64,000 nucleotides of DNA from Pseudarthrobacter phenanthrenivorans (GTDB lineage: Bacteria; Actinomycetota; Actinomycetes; Actinomycetales; Micrococcaceae), in assembly GCF_000813845.1 (NCBI RefSeq), contig NZ_JWTB01000024.1, forward strand, positions 161,467 through 225,466, given 5' to 3'. This document shows positions 43,552-51,739 of the stretch, piece after piece. The position numbers and the translations under genes were made by a program. The notes beneath the pieces were generated by a model, which was given only the letters and a program-made list of their open reading frames with translations, was not told where the DNA came from and made no database searches. Within the stretch, counting starts at the first letter, position 1; the number at the start of each line of letters is the position of its first letter.

Positions 43552-44364
43552 ATGATCCAACCCGCTTCGAGCTACAACGATGACCTGCGCCTGGCCCATG
43601 TCCTGGCCGACTCCGTGGACGACCAGACCATGAGCCGCTTCAAGGCCCTGGACCTCCACGTTGAGACCAAGCCGGACCTGACGCCGGTCACCGACGCCGA
43701 CAAGGCCGCCGAGGAAGCCATCCGCGGCCAGCTCTCCCGCTCCCGGCCCCGCGATGCCGTCCTGGGTGAGGAATTCGGCAGCACCGGCCACGGCTCGCGG
43801 CGCTGGATCATCGATCCCATTGACGGGACCAAAAACTTTGTCCGCGGCGTTCCGGTGTGGGCCACGCTGATCGCCCTGGTGGACGAGGGCGAGCCCGTGG
43901 TGGGCGTGGTCAGCGCCCCTGCCCTGGGCAAGCGCTGGTGGGCGGCGAAGGGCATGGGCGCCTACATGGGCCGGTCGCTGGCTGCCGCCACCAGGCTTCG
44001 GGTCTCCAACGTGTCCAGCCTCTCAGACGCGTCCCTCTCCTACTCCAGCCTCACGGGATGGAAGGAACGCGGAAACCTGGATGAATTCCTCGGCCTCACC
44101 GAGGACGTCTGGCGGACCAGGGCCTACGGTGACTTCTGGTCCTACTGCATGGTGGCCGAGGGCTCGGTGGACATCGCCTGCGAACCGGAGCTGAACCTCT
44201 ATGACATGGCGGCCCTGGTGCCCATTGTGGTGGAGGCCGGCGGCCGCTTCACCTCCCTGGAAGGCGAGGACGGGCCGTTCGGCGGGAACGCGCTGGCCAC
44301 CAATTCGATCCTGCACTCAGAGGTGCTGCACCGGCTCAATCCGTACCTCGACGACCTGCTGTAA
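43552..44364 (+). CDS. hisN: Histidinol-phosphatase, inositol-monophosphatase type
   Basis: A 270-residue Mg-dependent phosphatase. Metal-binding motifs are [19 protein letters not shown] (DPIDGT) and the C-terminal [18 protein letters not shown] (WDxAA variant, here YDMAA). The sequence matches actinobacterial HisN, which supplies the last-but-one histidine step where the HisB-type phosphatase is absent; inositol phosphates are an alternative substrate. ATG at 43552 lies exactly six bases after TAGTTT (43540-43545), so it is probably leaderless. A strong terminator follows. Confidence 0.92.
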   Translation: MIQPASSYNDDLRLAHVLADSVDDQTMSRFKALDLHVETKPDLTPVTDADKAAEEAIRGQLSRSRPRDAVLGEEFGSTGHGSRRWIIDPIDGTKNFVRGVPVWATLIALVDEGEPVVGVVSAPALGKRWWAAKGMGAYMGRSLAAATRLRVSNVSSLSDASLSYSSLTGWKERGNLDEFLGLTEDVWRTRAYGDFWSYCMVAEGSVDIACEPELNLYDMAALVPIVVEAGGRFTSLEGEDGPFGGNALATNSILHSEVLHRLNPYLDDLL

Positions 44365-44395
44365 CGGCCGCAGATCCCCTTCTTCCGCGAATTTT

Positions 44396-44440
44396 ACGAC
44401 GCCGGGCGCCTCCCCAAAGGGGCGTCCGGCGTCGTTTATT
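44396..44440 (+). terminator. Intrinsic terminator after hisN
   Basis: ACGACGCCGGGCGCC (44396-44410) pairs with GGCGTCCGGCGTCGT (44421-44435, one G-U), with an inner CCCC/GGGG stem and TTTATT following. Confidence 0.9.
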
Positions 44441-44478
44441 CGATGGGGCGTAACAAAACCCTTAACAATTGCCGCGGC

Positions 44479-44508
44479 TTCAGTCCTGGCCGCCCGATGT
44501 CCTACGCT
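44479..44508 (+). promoter_or_regulatory. Predicted promoter ahead of the SAM-IV riboswitch
   Basis: TTCAGT (44479-44484), 18-base spacer, TACGCT (44503-44508). The start site would be near 44515, right at the 5' side of the aptamer. Confidence 0.5.
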
Positions 44509-44514
44509 TTTATG

Positions 44515-44640
44515 CAGGTCACGAGTGCCAGCGCAAAACCCCGGTTTGCTGGCCGGCAACCCTCCATTCGCGGTGGGGTGCCCCGGGTGACGACCAGGCC
44601 GGTCCGGAGCGGATACGGCAAGCGCGGATTCCTAACGCCG
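44515..44640 (+). ncRNA. SAM-IV riboswitch
   Basis: The core GGTCACGAGTGCCAGCG...TTTGCTGGCCGGCAACCCTCC...GCGGTGGGGTGCCCCGGGTGACGACC is the actinobacterial SAM-IV aptamer. GGTC (44517) closes with GACC (44591-44594), GCCAGC pairs with GCTGGC, and the conserved GGCAACCCTCC and GGTGGGGTGCCCCGGGTGA junctions are nearly unchanged. The 3' CCGGTCC...GCAAGCGCGG supplies the extra pseudoknotted arm that separates SAM-IV from SAM-I. It precedes a cysteine-desulfurase-like gene and should turn it down when S-adenosylmethionine is plentiful. Confidence 0.92.
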
Positions 44641-44666
44641 GAGTCCTGTAGTCAAGTGAGGTCTCT

Positions 44667-46085
44667 GTGACAACTGCCACCGTCTCCCCCCAGCACGCCA
44701 TTGCCGACGCTGCCGTCCCCGATGCACGCCACGCCGCCGCCGGCAGGCCCCTCGCTGCCGTGACCGGCGCCGAGATCCAGGCGCCCCTGATTGCCGGCGG
44801 CCACGTCCGCTACGCGAACCTCGACTACGGCGCGTCAGCACCGGCCCTGTCGGTGGTGTCCGCCTACCTGAACGAGATCCTGCCCTACTACGCGAGCGTC
44901 CACCGCGGGGCCGGGTACGCCTCCCAAATCAGCACCTCGGTGTACGAGAACGCCCGCAGCATCGTCCGCGACTTTGTGGGCGGCCGGCCGGATGACTCGG
45001 TCATCTTCACCCGCAACACCACCGACTCGCTGAACCTGCTGGCCGGTTGCCTGCCCCTGCACGATGGCCGCCCGGCCGGCGATGTCCTCTACCTGGACAT
45101 CGAGCACCATGCCAATCTCCTGCCATGGCAGGGCGTCCCGCACCGCAGCATCGTGGCCGCGGACACCATCGCCGGCACCCTGGACGCCGTGCGCGCCGAA
45201 CTGGAGCAGGGTGGGGTGAGCCTGCTGGCCGTCACGGGCGCATCCAACGTCACGGGCGAGATCCTGCCCATCCGGGCCCTGGCCGCGCTGGCCCACCAGC
45301 ATGGCGCCCGGATCGTGGTGGACGCGGCACAGCTCGCACCGCACCGCCGGGTGGACATCACTGCCGACGACGTCGACTACCTCGCGTTTTCCGGGCACAA
45401 GCTGTACGCGCCCTTCGGTGCAGGCGTCCTGGTGGGACGGCCCGACTGGCTGGACGCCGGCGTCCCGCACCTTGCCGGTGGCGGTGCCGTCAAGGAAGCA
45501 CGGCTCGACGGCGTCAGCTGGGCCATAGGGCCGGCCCGCCACGAGGGGGGCTCGCCGAACGTCCTCGGTGCCGCCACCCTGGCCCGCGCCACGCAGGTGA
45601 TCGCGGGTCTGGACCAGGACCGCTGGCACGCCCACGAATCCGCCATCCGCTCATTCCTTGTTGAGGGCCTGCAGCGCATCGACGGCGTGACCGTCCACCA
45701 GATCTTCAAGGACACCAACCCGGAAACGGACACTATCGGCGTGGTCAACTTCTCCGTCGAGGGCTACGACGCGGGACTGGTGGCCGCCTACCTCTCCGCG
45801 GAGCACGGCGTGGGCCTGCGCGACGGACGTTTCTGCGCCCACCCCCTGCTCAAGCGCCTGGGGCTGCCGTCCGGTTCCCTGCGGGCAAGCTTTGGTGTCG
45901 GTTCCCGGCTGGAGGACGCCGCGCGCCTCCTCGCAGGCATCCAGGCACTGCGGACCAACGGCCTGGGATGGGACTACGTTGTGGACGCTGGCCGGTGGGT
46001 ACCCGCCAACGACACCCGCACCTACCCCCACTGGGCACCCAACACCCCCGGCACCGCAGGCGCGGCGCCCTGCATCGACGACTAA
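44667..46085 (+). CDS. Class V aminotransferase-fold enzyme, SufS/cysteine-desulfurase-like
   Basis: A 472-residue PLP protein. PLP lysine K245 is in AFSGHKLYAPFG, EHHANLLPW holds the stacking His, VDAAQLAPH the PLP-pyridine Asp. DGRFCAHPLLKRLG puts C390 where SufS has its persulfide Cys (RxGxHCAxP). This suggests sulfur removal from cysteine, cystine or a related thiol amino acid, though an aminotransferase cannot be excluded. The gene is under a SAM-IV riboswitch, tying it to methionine/cysteine supply. GTG at 44667 with GTGAGG; the ribosome site is 26 bp after the aptamer, so translational control is plausible. Confidence 0.88.
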   Translation: MTTATVSPQHAIADAAVPDARHAAAGRPLAAVTGAEIQAPLIAGGHVRYANLDYGASAPALSVVSAYLNEILPYYASVHRGAGYASQISTSVYENARSIVRDFVGGRPDDSVIFTRNTTDSLNLLAGCLPLHDGRPAGDVLYLDIEHHANLLPWQGVPHRSIVAADTIAGTLDAVRAELEQGGVSLLAVTGASNVTGEILPIRALAALAHQHGARIVVDAAQLAPHRRVDITADDVDYLAFSGHKLYAPFGAGVLVGRPDWLDAGVPHLAGGGAVKEARLDGVSWAIGPARHEGGSPNVLGAATLARATQVIAGLDQDRWHAHESAIRSFLVEGLQRIDGVTVHQIFKDTNPETDTIGVVNFSVEGYDAGLVAAYLSAEHGVGLRDGRFCAHPLLKRLGLPSGSLRASFGVGSRLEDAARLLAGIQALRTNGLGWDYVVDAGRWVPANDTRTYPHWAPNTPGTAGAAPCIDD

Positions 46086-46194
46086 GCCTGCGGCGGCCCC
46101 GAACCGCCGCCGGCCGCTGCCACCAACCCTTCCGGCACTGCAGATACGGTAAATTCTTAAGGTACCGCAGGGCGTTGACTGAAGGAGGCCGCAC

Positions 46195-46953
46195 GTGGTT
46201 CGGGGTGGCCCCAGGCTCGATCACGGGCGGCGCCGGGAGCTTGGACAAAGTTTCCAGGACGGCGGCAGGCACTACCAGCGCGTCCGGCCCGGCTATCCGC
46301 AGGAGTCGGCCCGGTGGCTGGTACCCGCCGGGGCGCATGATGCCCTGGACGTCGGCGCCGGAACCGGAAAGTTCACTGCCCTGCTGCTGGACATGGGACT
46401 GGACGTCGCCGCCGTCGACCCCTCGGCGGACATGCTTGCCCAACTCGAGGAACACTATCCGGCCGCCACCGCCGCGCCGGGGACTGCCGAGGCGACCGGC
46501 CTGCCGGACGCCTCCTTCGACGTCGTCACCGTTGCTCAGGCGTGGCACTGGTGCGACCCCCTGGCAGCAAGCACGGAACTGGCCCGCGTGCTTCGGCCGC
46601 ACGGGACCCTGGGCCTGGTCTGGAACCAGCTGGACACCTCCGTCCCCTGGGTGCACCGGCTCTCCCGGATCATGCATGCCGGTGATGTGTACCGGCCAGG
46701 CCACAAGCCCGTGGTGGGCCCGGAATTCCGCGGGCTCGAGGGACATGTCACCCACTGGCAGGACAGGGTGACCACCGCCGACCTGATGGAGCTCACCAAA
46801 TCGCGCAGCTACTACCTGCGGGCCGGTGAGGCGACGCGTGCCAAGGTCCTGGCCAACCTCGATTGGTATCTGCATGACCACCTCGCCTACCGCGACGGCC
46901 AGCAACTCGATCTTCCGTACCTCACCCTCGCCTGGCGGGCTGTCAAGGCATGA
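46195..46953 (+). CDS. Class I SAM-dependent methyltransferase
   Basis: A 252-residue Rossmann methyltransferase of the DUF/methyltransferase-11 type. Motif I is ALDVGAGTGKFTALLLD, with the acidic VDPSADML strand end next; VTVAQAWHWCDP and ELARVLRPHGTLGLVWNQ are motifs II/III. Substrate unknown; small-molecule methyltransferases of this subgroup are common in actinobacteria. GTG at 46195 with AAGGAGG 7 bases upstream. It lies 109 bp after the aminotransferase gene with its own AT-rich promoter region (TAAATT near 46150), and may or may not share its transcript. Confidence 0.85.
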   Translation: MVRGGPRLDHGRRRELGQSFQDGGRHYQRVRPGYPQESARWLVPAGAHDALDVGAGTGKFTALLLDMGLDVAAVDPSADMLAQLEEHYPAATAAPGTAEATGLPDASFDVVTVAQAWHWCDPLAASTELARVLRPHGTLGLVWNQLDTSVPWVHRLSRIMHAGDVYRPGHKPVVGPEFRGLEGHVTHWQDRVTTADLMELTKSRSYYLRAGEATRAKVLANLDWYLHDHLAYRDGQQLDLPYLTLAWRAVKA

Positions 46954-46999
46954 CGGCGGCCTCCCATGCCCGGTGCGTCGAGCCGGTAGGCTTGAACGC

Positions 47000-47713
47000 G
47001 TGAAGACCAGCGCGCCCTCCTCCTCGATCGAGGACTACGTCAAGGTCATCTATTCCTTCACCGAATGGCAGGACAAGCCCATCACTTCCTCCCAGCTTGC
47101 ACAGCGGCTGGGGGTGGCCAATTCCTCGGTGTCCGAGATGGTCCGCAAGCTCAAGGACCAGGGCCTGGTGGACCACAAGCCCTACAGCGCCGTCACCCTG
47201 ACCGAGGCCGGCCTGCGGCTGGCCCTGGCCATGGTCCGGCGCCACCGGCTGATCGAGACCTACCTGGTCCAGCGTCTCGGTTACAGCTGGGATGAAGTCC
47301 ACGATGAAGCCGAACAGCTGGAGCACGCCGTGTCGGACACGTTCATCGAACGCGTCGCGGCCAAACTCGGGAACCCCCGCCGGGACCCGCACGGCGACCC
47401 CATTCCCACGGCAGACGGCCAAGTGCTGATGCCCCACGCGCACCTCCTCGCCGGGCTGGACCAGGGGCACACGGGCAGGATCACCCGGATCAGCGACGAC
47501 AACCCCGAACTCCTGCGGTACCTCGCCGCCCAGGAAATCGACCTGGATGCCGAGGTACAGGTGCTGGGCAGGAAGCCGTTCGGCGGCGCGCTGGTGGTGC
47601 GGATCAGCGGTCCGGACGGCCCGCGGGAGTACGACCTGGCGGATGAGATAGCCGCCGCGCTGTGGGTCTCCACCGACACCCCCCATCCCGGCTGCCTCCT
47701 GGACGGCAGCTGA
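47000..47713 (+). CDS. mntR: DtxR-family metalloregulator, MntR-type
   Basis: A 237-residue three-domain repressor: winged helix (SSQLAQRLGVANSSVSEMVRKL), metal/dimer domain (RRHRLIETYLVQRLG; WDEVHDEAEQLEHAVSD) and C-terminal SH3-like domain (from about 150). Metal ligands matching H79/E83/H98/E105/H106 of DtxR are present (H82, E86, H101, E108, H109). At the two positions that set metal choice it has Asp12 (Met10 in DtxR, Asp8 in MntR) and Glu105 (Cys102 in DtxR, Glu99 in MntR), so manganese is the likely signal rather than iron. GTG at 47000 is seven bases after TAGGCT (46987-46992): leaderless. Confidence 0.88.
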   Translation: MKTSAPSSSIEDYVKVIYSFTEWQDKPITSSQLAQRLGVANSSVSEMVRKLKDQGLVDHKPYSAVTLTEAGLRLALAMVRRHRLIETYLVQRLGYSWDEVHDEAEQLEHAVSDTFIERVAAKLGNPRRDPHGDPIPTADGQVLMPHAHLLAGLDQGHTGRITRISDDNPELLRYLAAQEIDLDAEVQVLGRKPFGGALVVRISGPDGPREYDLADEIAAALWVSTDTPHPGCLLDGS

Positions 47714-47714
47714 C

Positions 47715-48125
47715 GTGGCGATGCCCGAAGGCCGCGCCTGGCTCGCTGTGGCTGCCGGCGGGCTGATTGGCACCGAACTGAGGTACGGGCTGGGCCTGGC
47801 CTTTCCGGACCTACCCGGGTCGGTTCCCTGGGCAACGCTCGGCATCAACGTCAGCGGCAGCTTTGCCCTGGCCGCGTTGACCACCATGTGGATGGCCCGC
47901 CCGCACACCGCATTCTGGCTGCGCGCCGGGATCGGTCCGGGCCTGCTGGGCTCGTTCACCACCTTTTCCGCCGTCATCCTCGCCTCCGACCAGCTGGTGC
48001 GCGCCGGCGCCCACCCGGTGTGGACGGCCTACCTGGGTCTGTCCCTCGTCCTGGGTCTTGCCGCCGCCGGCGCGGGGTGGCGGCTCGGCAGGCTCATCTC
48101 CCGGAACCGGGACGGCCAGCCATGA
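47715..48125 (+). CDS. crcB: Fluoride exporter FluC/CrcB, first subunit
   Basis: About 136 residues with four membrane helices. GGLIGTELRYGLG, LGINVSGSFALAALT and GIGPGLLGSFTTFSAV are the Fluc signature, the last holding the pore TTFS. Fluc channels are dual-topology dimers; two adjacent genes in a genome usually make a heterodimer of fixed topology. GTG at 47715 is one base after the mntR stop; the ATG at 47721 is an alternative. Its stop overlaps the second fluC start (ATGA). Confidence 0.92.
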   Translation: MAMPEGRAWLAVAAGGLIGTELRYGLGLAFPDLPGSVPWATLGINVSGSFALAALTTMWMARPHTAFWLRAGIGPGLLGSFTTFSAVILASDQLVRAGAHPVWTAYLGLSLVLGLAAAGAGWRLGRLISRNRDGQP

Positions 48126-48520
48126 CCGCTGCTGCCCTGGTGGGAGTCTTTGGCGTGGCGGGTGCGCTCCTGCGGTTTGGGATCGACAGCTGGTTCGCCC
48201 ATCACAGCAGCATCCGCAGCGTCCGCACCGGCAGCCGCGGGCGGCTGCACTGGCCCTGGGCCACCCTGGTGGTCAATGTCGTGGGATGCTTCATCATCGG
48301 CCTGGCCCATGGGGTGACCGGCCGGCTGGGGCTGGGAACTGAGTGGCAGCTGGGACTGGCCACTGGCCTGGCAGGCGGACTCACCACGTTCAGCTCCTGG
48401 ACCACCGCCACGGTCCGGCTGCTCAGCGAGGCGCGCTTCGGTTCCGCGGCGTTGAACGTGGGGGCCAACCTCGCCCTCGGTTTTGCCGCCGCCGCAGCCG
48501 GCATCGCCCTGGTTGGCTGA
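48122..48520 (+). CDS. crcB: Fluoride exporter FluC/CrcB, second subunit
   Basis: A 132-residue partner of the preceding gene. VGVFGVAGALLRFGID, TLVVNVVGCFIIGLAHG and TGLAGGLTTFSSWTT match the Fluc family, with R18 and the TTFS pore motif. The loop after helix 1 is longer and basic (SVRTGSRGRLHW), suggesting opposite membrane orientation to its partner by the positive-inside rule. ATG at 48122 overlaps the upstream stop by 4 bp. Confidence 0.92.
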   Translation: MTAAALVGVFGVAGALLRFGIDSWFAHHSSIRSVRTGSRGRLHWPWATLVVNVVGCFIIGLAHGVTGRLGLGTEWQLGLATGLAGGLTTFSSWTTATVRLLSEARFGSAALNVGANLALGFAAAAAGIALVG

Positions 48521-48588
48521 CTCTCCAGCTGATTGATCCCCGCCCGCTGCGACGGCAGAAGCTGTCCACTCCCGTATGGTGGACTGTG

Positions 48589-48957
48589 ATGATCAGCCGA
48601 CGTGACGCAGCAATAGCCCTTGATGTTCCGCTTGAGATGGCACAGCGCCACGGCCTGCCCAAATGGATGGCGGAGGAGGATCTGCGCGCCATCCTGGACA
48701 ATCCCCCGCCCTGGCTGGTGCAGTCACGTGCCAACCGCACGGGCAAACGCCCGGTCTGGGTGCACCTGGAGTGCGCCGTCTGCGGCTATGAGGAGGCGGC
48801 ACGTCCCAAGAAGTGGTGGCCGGACTTCACCTATGTGGTCTGTGACGATCACGCACCGTCCGAGGTTCCCGCCGTCCGTCCCGGCTGGGTCCGGAGCGAG
48901 TACGACGGCGTGGGGACGCGTTTCACAGGCATCGCGGACGTGGAAGCGCCCCGCTAG
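48589..48957 (+). CDS. Conserved small protein with a possible zinc knuckle, function unknown
   Basis: A 122-residue protein I do not recognise. The N-terminus (MISRRDAAIALDVPLEMAQRHGLPKWM) looks like a helix-turn-helix or DNA/RNA-binding fold, then AEEDLRAILDNPPPWL. The middle has HLECAVCGYEEAARP and later VVCDDHAP, a Cys-x2-Cys ... Cys-x2-His pattern that could hold zinc. Codon use looks like its neighbours. TATGGT (48575-48580) lies five bases before a GTG at 48586 and eight before ATG 48589, so the message is probably leaderless. It stands alone, 68 bp after the fluC pair. Confidence 0.7.
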   Translation: MISRRDAAIALDVPLEMAQRHGLPKWMAEEDLRAILDNPPPWLVQSRANRTGKRPVWVHLECAVCGYEEAARPKKWWPDFTYVVCDDHAPSEVPAVRPGWVRSEYDGVGTRFTGIADVEAPR

Positions 48958-49033
48958 GCGCGTACCCGGGTGATGGCACGCCAGGCCCTCCATGCCGGGC
49001 GTGACCGCCCGGCCTTGCGGCCGTCGTCGCGCG

Positions 49034-50017
49034 TTAAGCCGGACCGGTGGGCGTCATTTCCTCCGGAACGGCGGCGAGGTGCAGTTCGGCGCCATCGCGC
49101 AGCACGGCCACATCGAGGGGCCGGCCGATGGCGTCGGCGAAGAGGAGCCGCTGCAGGCTTTCGGCGTTGCTGACGGGGCGGCCGCCGGCAGTGACGATGA
49201 TGTCCCCCGCGGACAGCCCCGCCTTGCCGGCAGGTGATCCCGGCAGCACCTCCACGACCCGCAGCCCTTGCTTTTGGCCCGTGCGGATCACCGCGCTGGG
49301 CCCAAGCTGGATGGGAGTGCTCACCAGGCCCAGATAGGCCCGCCGCACCCTGCCGTCCGTCAGCAGGGCCGAGATGATCCTGCGGGTGGTGGCATTGATC
49401 GGGATGGCCAGGCCCAGGCCGGCGCCCGCCACCGCCGTGTTGATGCCCACAATCCTTGAATGGGTGTCTGCCAGCGCTCCGCCGGAGTTTCCGGGGTTGA
49501 GCGCGGCATCGGTCTGGATGACATCCTCGATGACCCGCCTGTTGCCGCCCGACCAGACGGGAATCGCCCGGCCCAGGCCGCTGACCACGCCTGCCGTGAC
49601 CGAACCTGCCAGCCCCAGCGGATTCCCCACCGCGACCACCAGCTGGCCCACGCGAAGGGACTCGGCGTCGCCAAATTCGGCCGGCCTGACCTTGGGACGG
49701 GAACCGTGCACCACTGCCAGGTCGGACAACGGATCGGCGCCCACCAGTTCCAGCTCCATCCTGCTGCCGTCGGCAAAGACGGCAAAGCCCTGTTGGGTGC
49801 CTGCCACCACGTGGGAGTTGGTCAACAGGTAGCCGTCCTCCGTGAAGAGGACAGCCGAGCCTGCCCCCACCCTGACCCGGCCGTTGCGGCGCGGGGCCGT
49901 CATTTCGATGGCTGCCACGTGCGGGGTGACTGCTGCTGCCACCCTCATCACTGTCTGCGAGTACGAGTCCAGCAGGTCCTCGTCCCGGTCCGGTATGGGT
50001 TCCCGCGCCTGGTCCAT
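49034..50017 (-). CDS. HtrA-like trypsin-fold serine protease with PDZ domain, no signal peptide
   Basis: A 327-residue S1C protease. The catalytic triad is His in LLTNSHVVAG, Asp in DPLSDLAVVHG and Ser in NPGNSGGALAD. A C-terminal PDZ domain follows (about 230-310; GLRVVEVLPGSPAGKAGLSAGDIIV). Typical actinobacterial HtrA/PepD proteins have an N-terminal membrane anchor; here the start MDQAREPIPDRDEDLL is soluble and acidic, so the enzyme appears cytosolic. I chose ATG at 50017, with GGAGG 6 bases ahead; extension to 50083 adds no signal sequence. It diverges from a leaderless PPOX gene. Confidence 0.9.
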   Translation of the reverse strand: MDQAREPIPDRDEDLLDSYSQTVMRVAAAVTPHVAAIEMTAPRRNGRVRVGAGSAVLFTEDGYLLTNSHVVAGTQQGFAVFADGSRMELELVGADPLSDLAVVHGSRPKVRPAEFGDAESLRVGQLVVAVGNPLGLAGSVTAGVVSGLGRAIPVWSGGNRRVIEDVIQTDAALNPGNSGGALADTHSRIVGINTAVAGAGLGLAIPINATTRRIISALLTDGRVRRAYLGLVSTPIQLGPSAVIRTGQKQGLRVVEVLPGSPAGKAGLSAGDIIVTAGGRPVSNAESLQRLLFADAIGRPLDVAVLRDGAELHLAAVPEEMTPTGPA

Positions 50018-50179
50018 GGCGCACCTCCAATGCGGTGCCGCGTGCGGCTGTGTCCCCTCTTTCAGGGGCTTTACGGGAATCAACGCCGGCGGCGGCCCAT
50101 CCAGTCCCGGCGCAGCTACGCCATGGGTGAACGCAGGGGTGCGGTGCGCGGCCGCTGTCCAGGACCTAGGATCGGTACC

Positions 50180-50644
50180 ATGACTGGTTCACCCGAGGGG
50201 TCCCACACCGAGATCCTGCGTCCTGATGAATGCTGGCAGTATCTCCGGTCGTCCTACATCGGGCGGCTGGCCGTCATCAATGATGGCGTCCCGGAGATCT
50301 TCCCCGTCAATTTCTCGGTCGCCGGGGAAACCCTGCTGTTCAGGACGGCGCCGGGCACCAAGCTCCGCGCCCTGCTCACCGGCGCCGTGGCGGCGCTCGA
50401 GGTGGACGGCCTCAACCCCTACGCCACCCAGGTATGGAGCGTAGTGGCCAAGGGAAGGCCTGGTCCTTTCGATGAAGGCAGCATGACCCTTCCGGAAGCC
50501 GACGCGGACAGGGAACCCTGGGAGCCGGGGCTCAAGGACCATCTGGTAGCCATCACTCCCACCGACCTTTCGGGCCGGCGCTTCGCGGTGAGCCCCCGCC
50601 ACCGGTGGTGGCCGCCGGTGGATTTCTCCGCGGACTGGCTGTAG
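50180..50644 (+). CDS. Pyridoxamine-5'-phosphate-oxidase-fold flavoprotein (copy 1)
   Basis: A 154-residue split-barrel FMN protein of the Pyridox_ox_2-like group. GRLAVINDGVPEIFPVNFSV and LFRTAPGTKLRAL are the flavin-phosphate-binding strands, WSVVAKGRP closes the barrel. In mycobacteria such proteins reduce F420/FMN-linked substrates or bind nitroimidazoles; the substrate here is unknown. It is the first of three related genes within 9 kb (also 52754 and 58552). ATG at 50180 is seven bases after TAGGAT (50167-50172). It lacks the GGGCCT-type palindrome seen before the other two. Confidence 0.86.
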   Translation: MTGSPEGSHTEILRPDECWQYLRSSYIGRLAVINDGVPEIFPVNFSVAGETLLFRTAPGTKLRALLTGAVAALEVDGLNPYATQVWSVVAKGRPGPFDEGSMTLPEADADREPWEPGLKDHLVAITPTDLSGRRFAVSPRHRWWPPVDFSADWL

Positions 50645-50674
50645 CCGCCTTCCAGCGTTCCCGGCCGGTGGGCG

Positions 50675-51730
50675 TCAGGACGTGATGATCACCTTCAACG
50701 CTTTGGTCTCGGCAGCGCGGGAAAAGGTGTCGTAGGCCTCGAGGAACTGGTCGAAGCCAAAATGGTGGGTGGCGAATTTTTCCGCCCTGATCTTTCCCTG
50801 GGCCACAAGCCTGAGCAGCATGGGCGTGGTGTTGGTGTTCACCAGCCCCATGCTGATGTTGATGTTCTGGATCCAGAGGTTTTCGAGGTGGAGTTCCACG
50901 GGTTTTCCGTGGACGCCAACATTCGCCACCGACCCGCCCGGCCGCACGATCCCGGTGCACATCGCGAAGGTCTCGGGGACGCCCACGGCCTCGATGGCAA
51001 CGTCGACGCCCTGACCGCCGGTCAGCGCCATTACCTGGTCCTTCCAGTCACTGCTCCCGGACAGCACCGTATCCGTGGCCCCGAACTCCCGGGCTTTCTG
51101 CAGGCGGTTGGCGTCCAGGTCGATCGCCACCACGGTGGCCGCACCGTACAGGCCTGCGGTGGTGATCGCCGCAAGGCCCACCGGCCCGGCCCCCACCACC
51201 GCCACGCTGTCGCCCGGCTTCACCCGTCCGTACTGCACCCCGATCTCAAACCCGGTGGGAAGAATGTCGGAGAGCATGACGGCCTGTTCATCGCTGACCC
51301 CGGACGGCAACAGGTGCAGCGAGTTGTCTGCGTAGGGCACCCGGACATACTCAGCCTGGGTACCGTCGATCAGGTGCCCGAAGATCCAGCCGGTGCCCTC
51401 CTGGCCCTCGTCCCCCAGGCAGTGCGAGTAAAGGCCCGTCCTGCAGTTGGCACAGTGGCCGCAGGATTTGATGCAGGAGATGATGACGCGGTCGTTCACT
51501 TTCAGGCCGGTGACCGACGGGCCGGTCTCCACGATGGTGCCCACCCCTTCGTGGCCCAGGATCCGGCCCTTTGCGACGGCGGGCACGTCGCCTTTGAGGA
51601 TATGCAGATCGGTACCGCAGATCGTGGTGGTGTCGACTTTGACGATGGCATCGCCGGGCTGCTGGATCCGGGGGTCGGGAACATCGGTCCACGACTTGTT
51701 TCCGGGCCCGCCGTAGACAAGGGCTTTCAT
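50675..51730 (-). CDS. Zinc-dependent alcohol dehydrogenase (formaldehyde/threonine-dehydrogenase branch)
   Basis: A 351-residue medium-chain dehydrogenase. ICGTDLHILKGDVP and GHEGVGTI carry the catalytic zinc ligands, SCIKSCGHCANCRTGLYSHC the structural zinc Cys, and VVGAGPVGLAAITTAGLYGA the NAD fold. The sequence pattern (KALVYGGPGNKSWTDVPDP start, GWIFGHLIDGTQAEYVRVP) is the Mycobacterium-type alcohol dehydrogenase branch with broad primary-alcohol/aldehyde use. ATG at 51730 is nine bases after the stop of an upstream membrane protein gene, so both belong to one operon read from near 52604. Confidence 0.92.
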   Translation of the reverse strand: MKALVYGGPGNKSWTDVPDPRIQQPGDAIVKVDTTTICGTDLHILKGDVPAVAKGRILGHEGVGTIVETGPSVTGLKVNDRVIISCIKSCGHCANCRTGLYSHCLGDEGQEGTGWIFGHLIDGTQAEYVRVPYADNSLHLLPSGVSDEQAVMLSDILPTGFEIGVQYGRVKPGDSVAVVGAGPVGLAAITTAGLYGAATVVAIDLDANRLQKAREFGATDTVLSGSSDWKDQVMALTGGQGVDVAIEAVGVPETFAMCTGIVRPGGSVANVGVHGKPVELHLENLWIQNINISMGLVNTNTTPMLLRLVAQGKIRAEKFATHHFGFDQFLEAYDTFSRAAETKALKVIITS

Positions 51731-51739
51731 TGGTATTCC

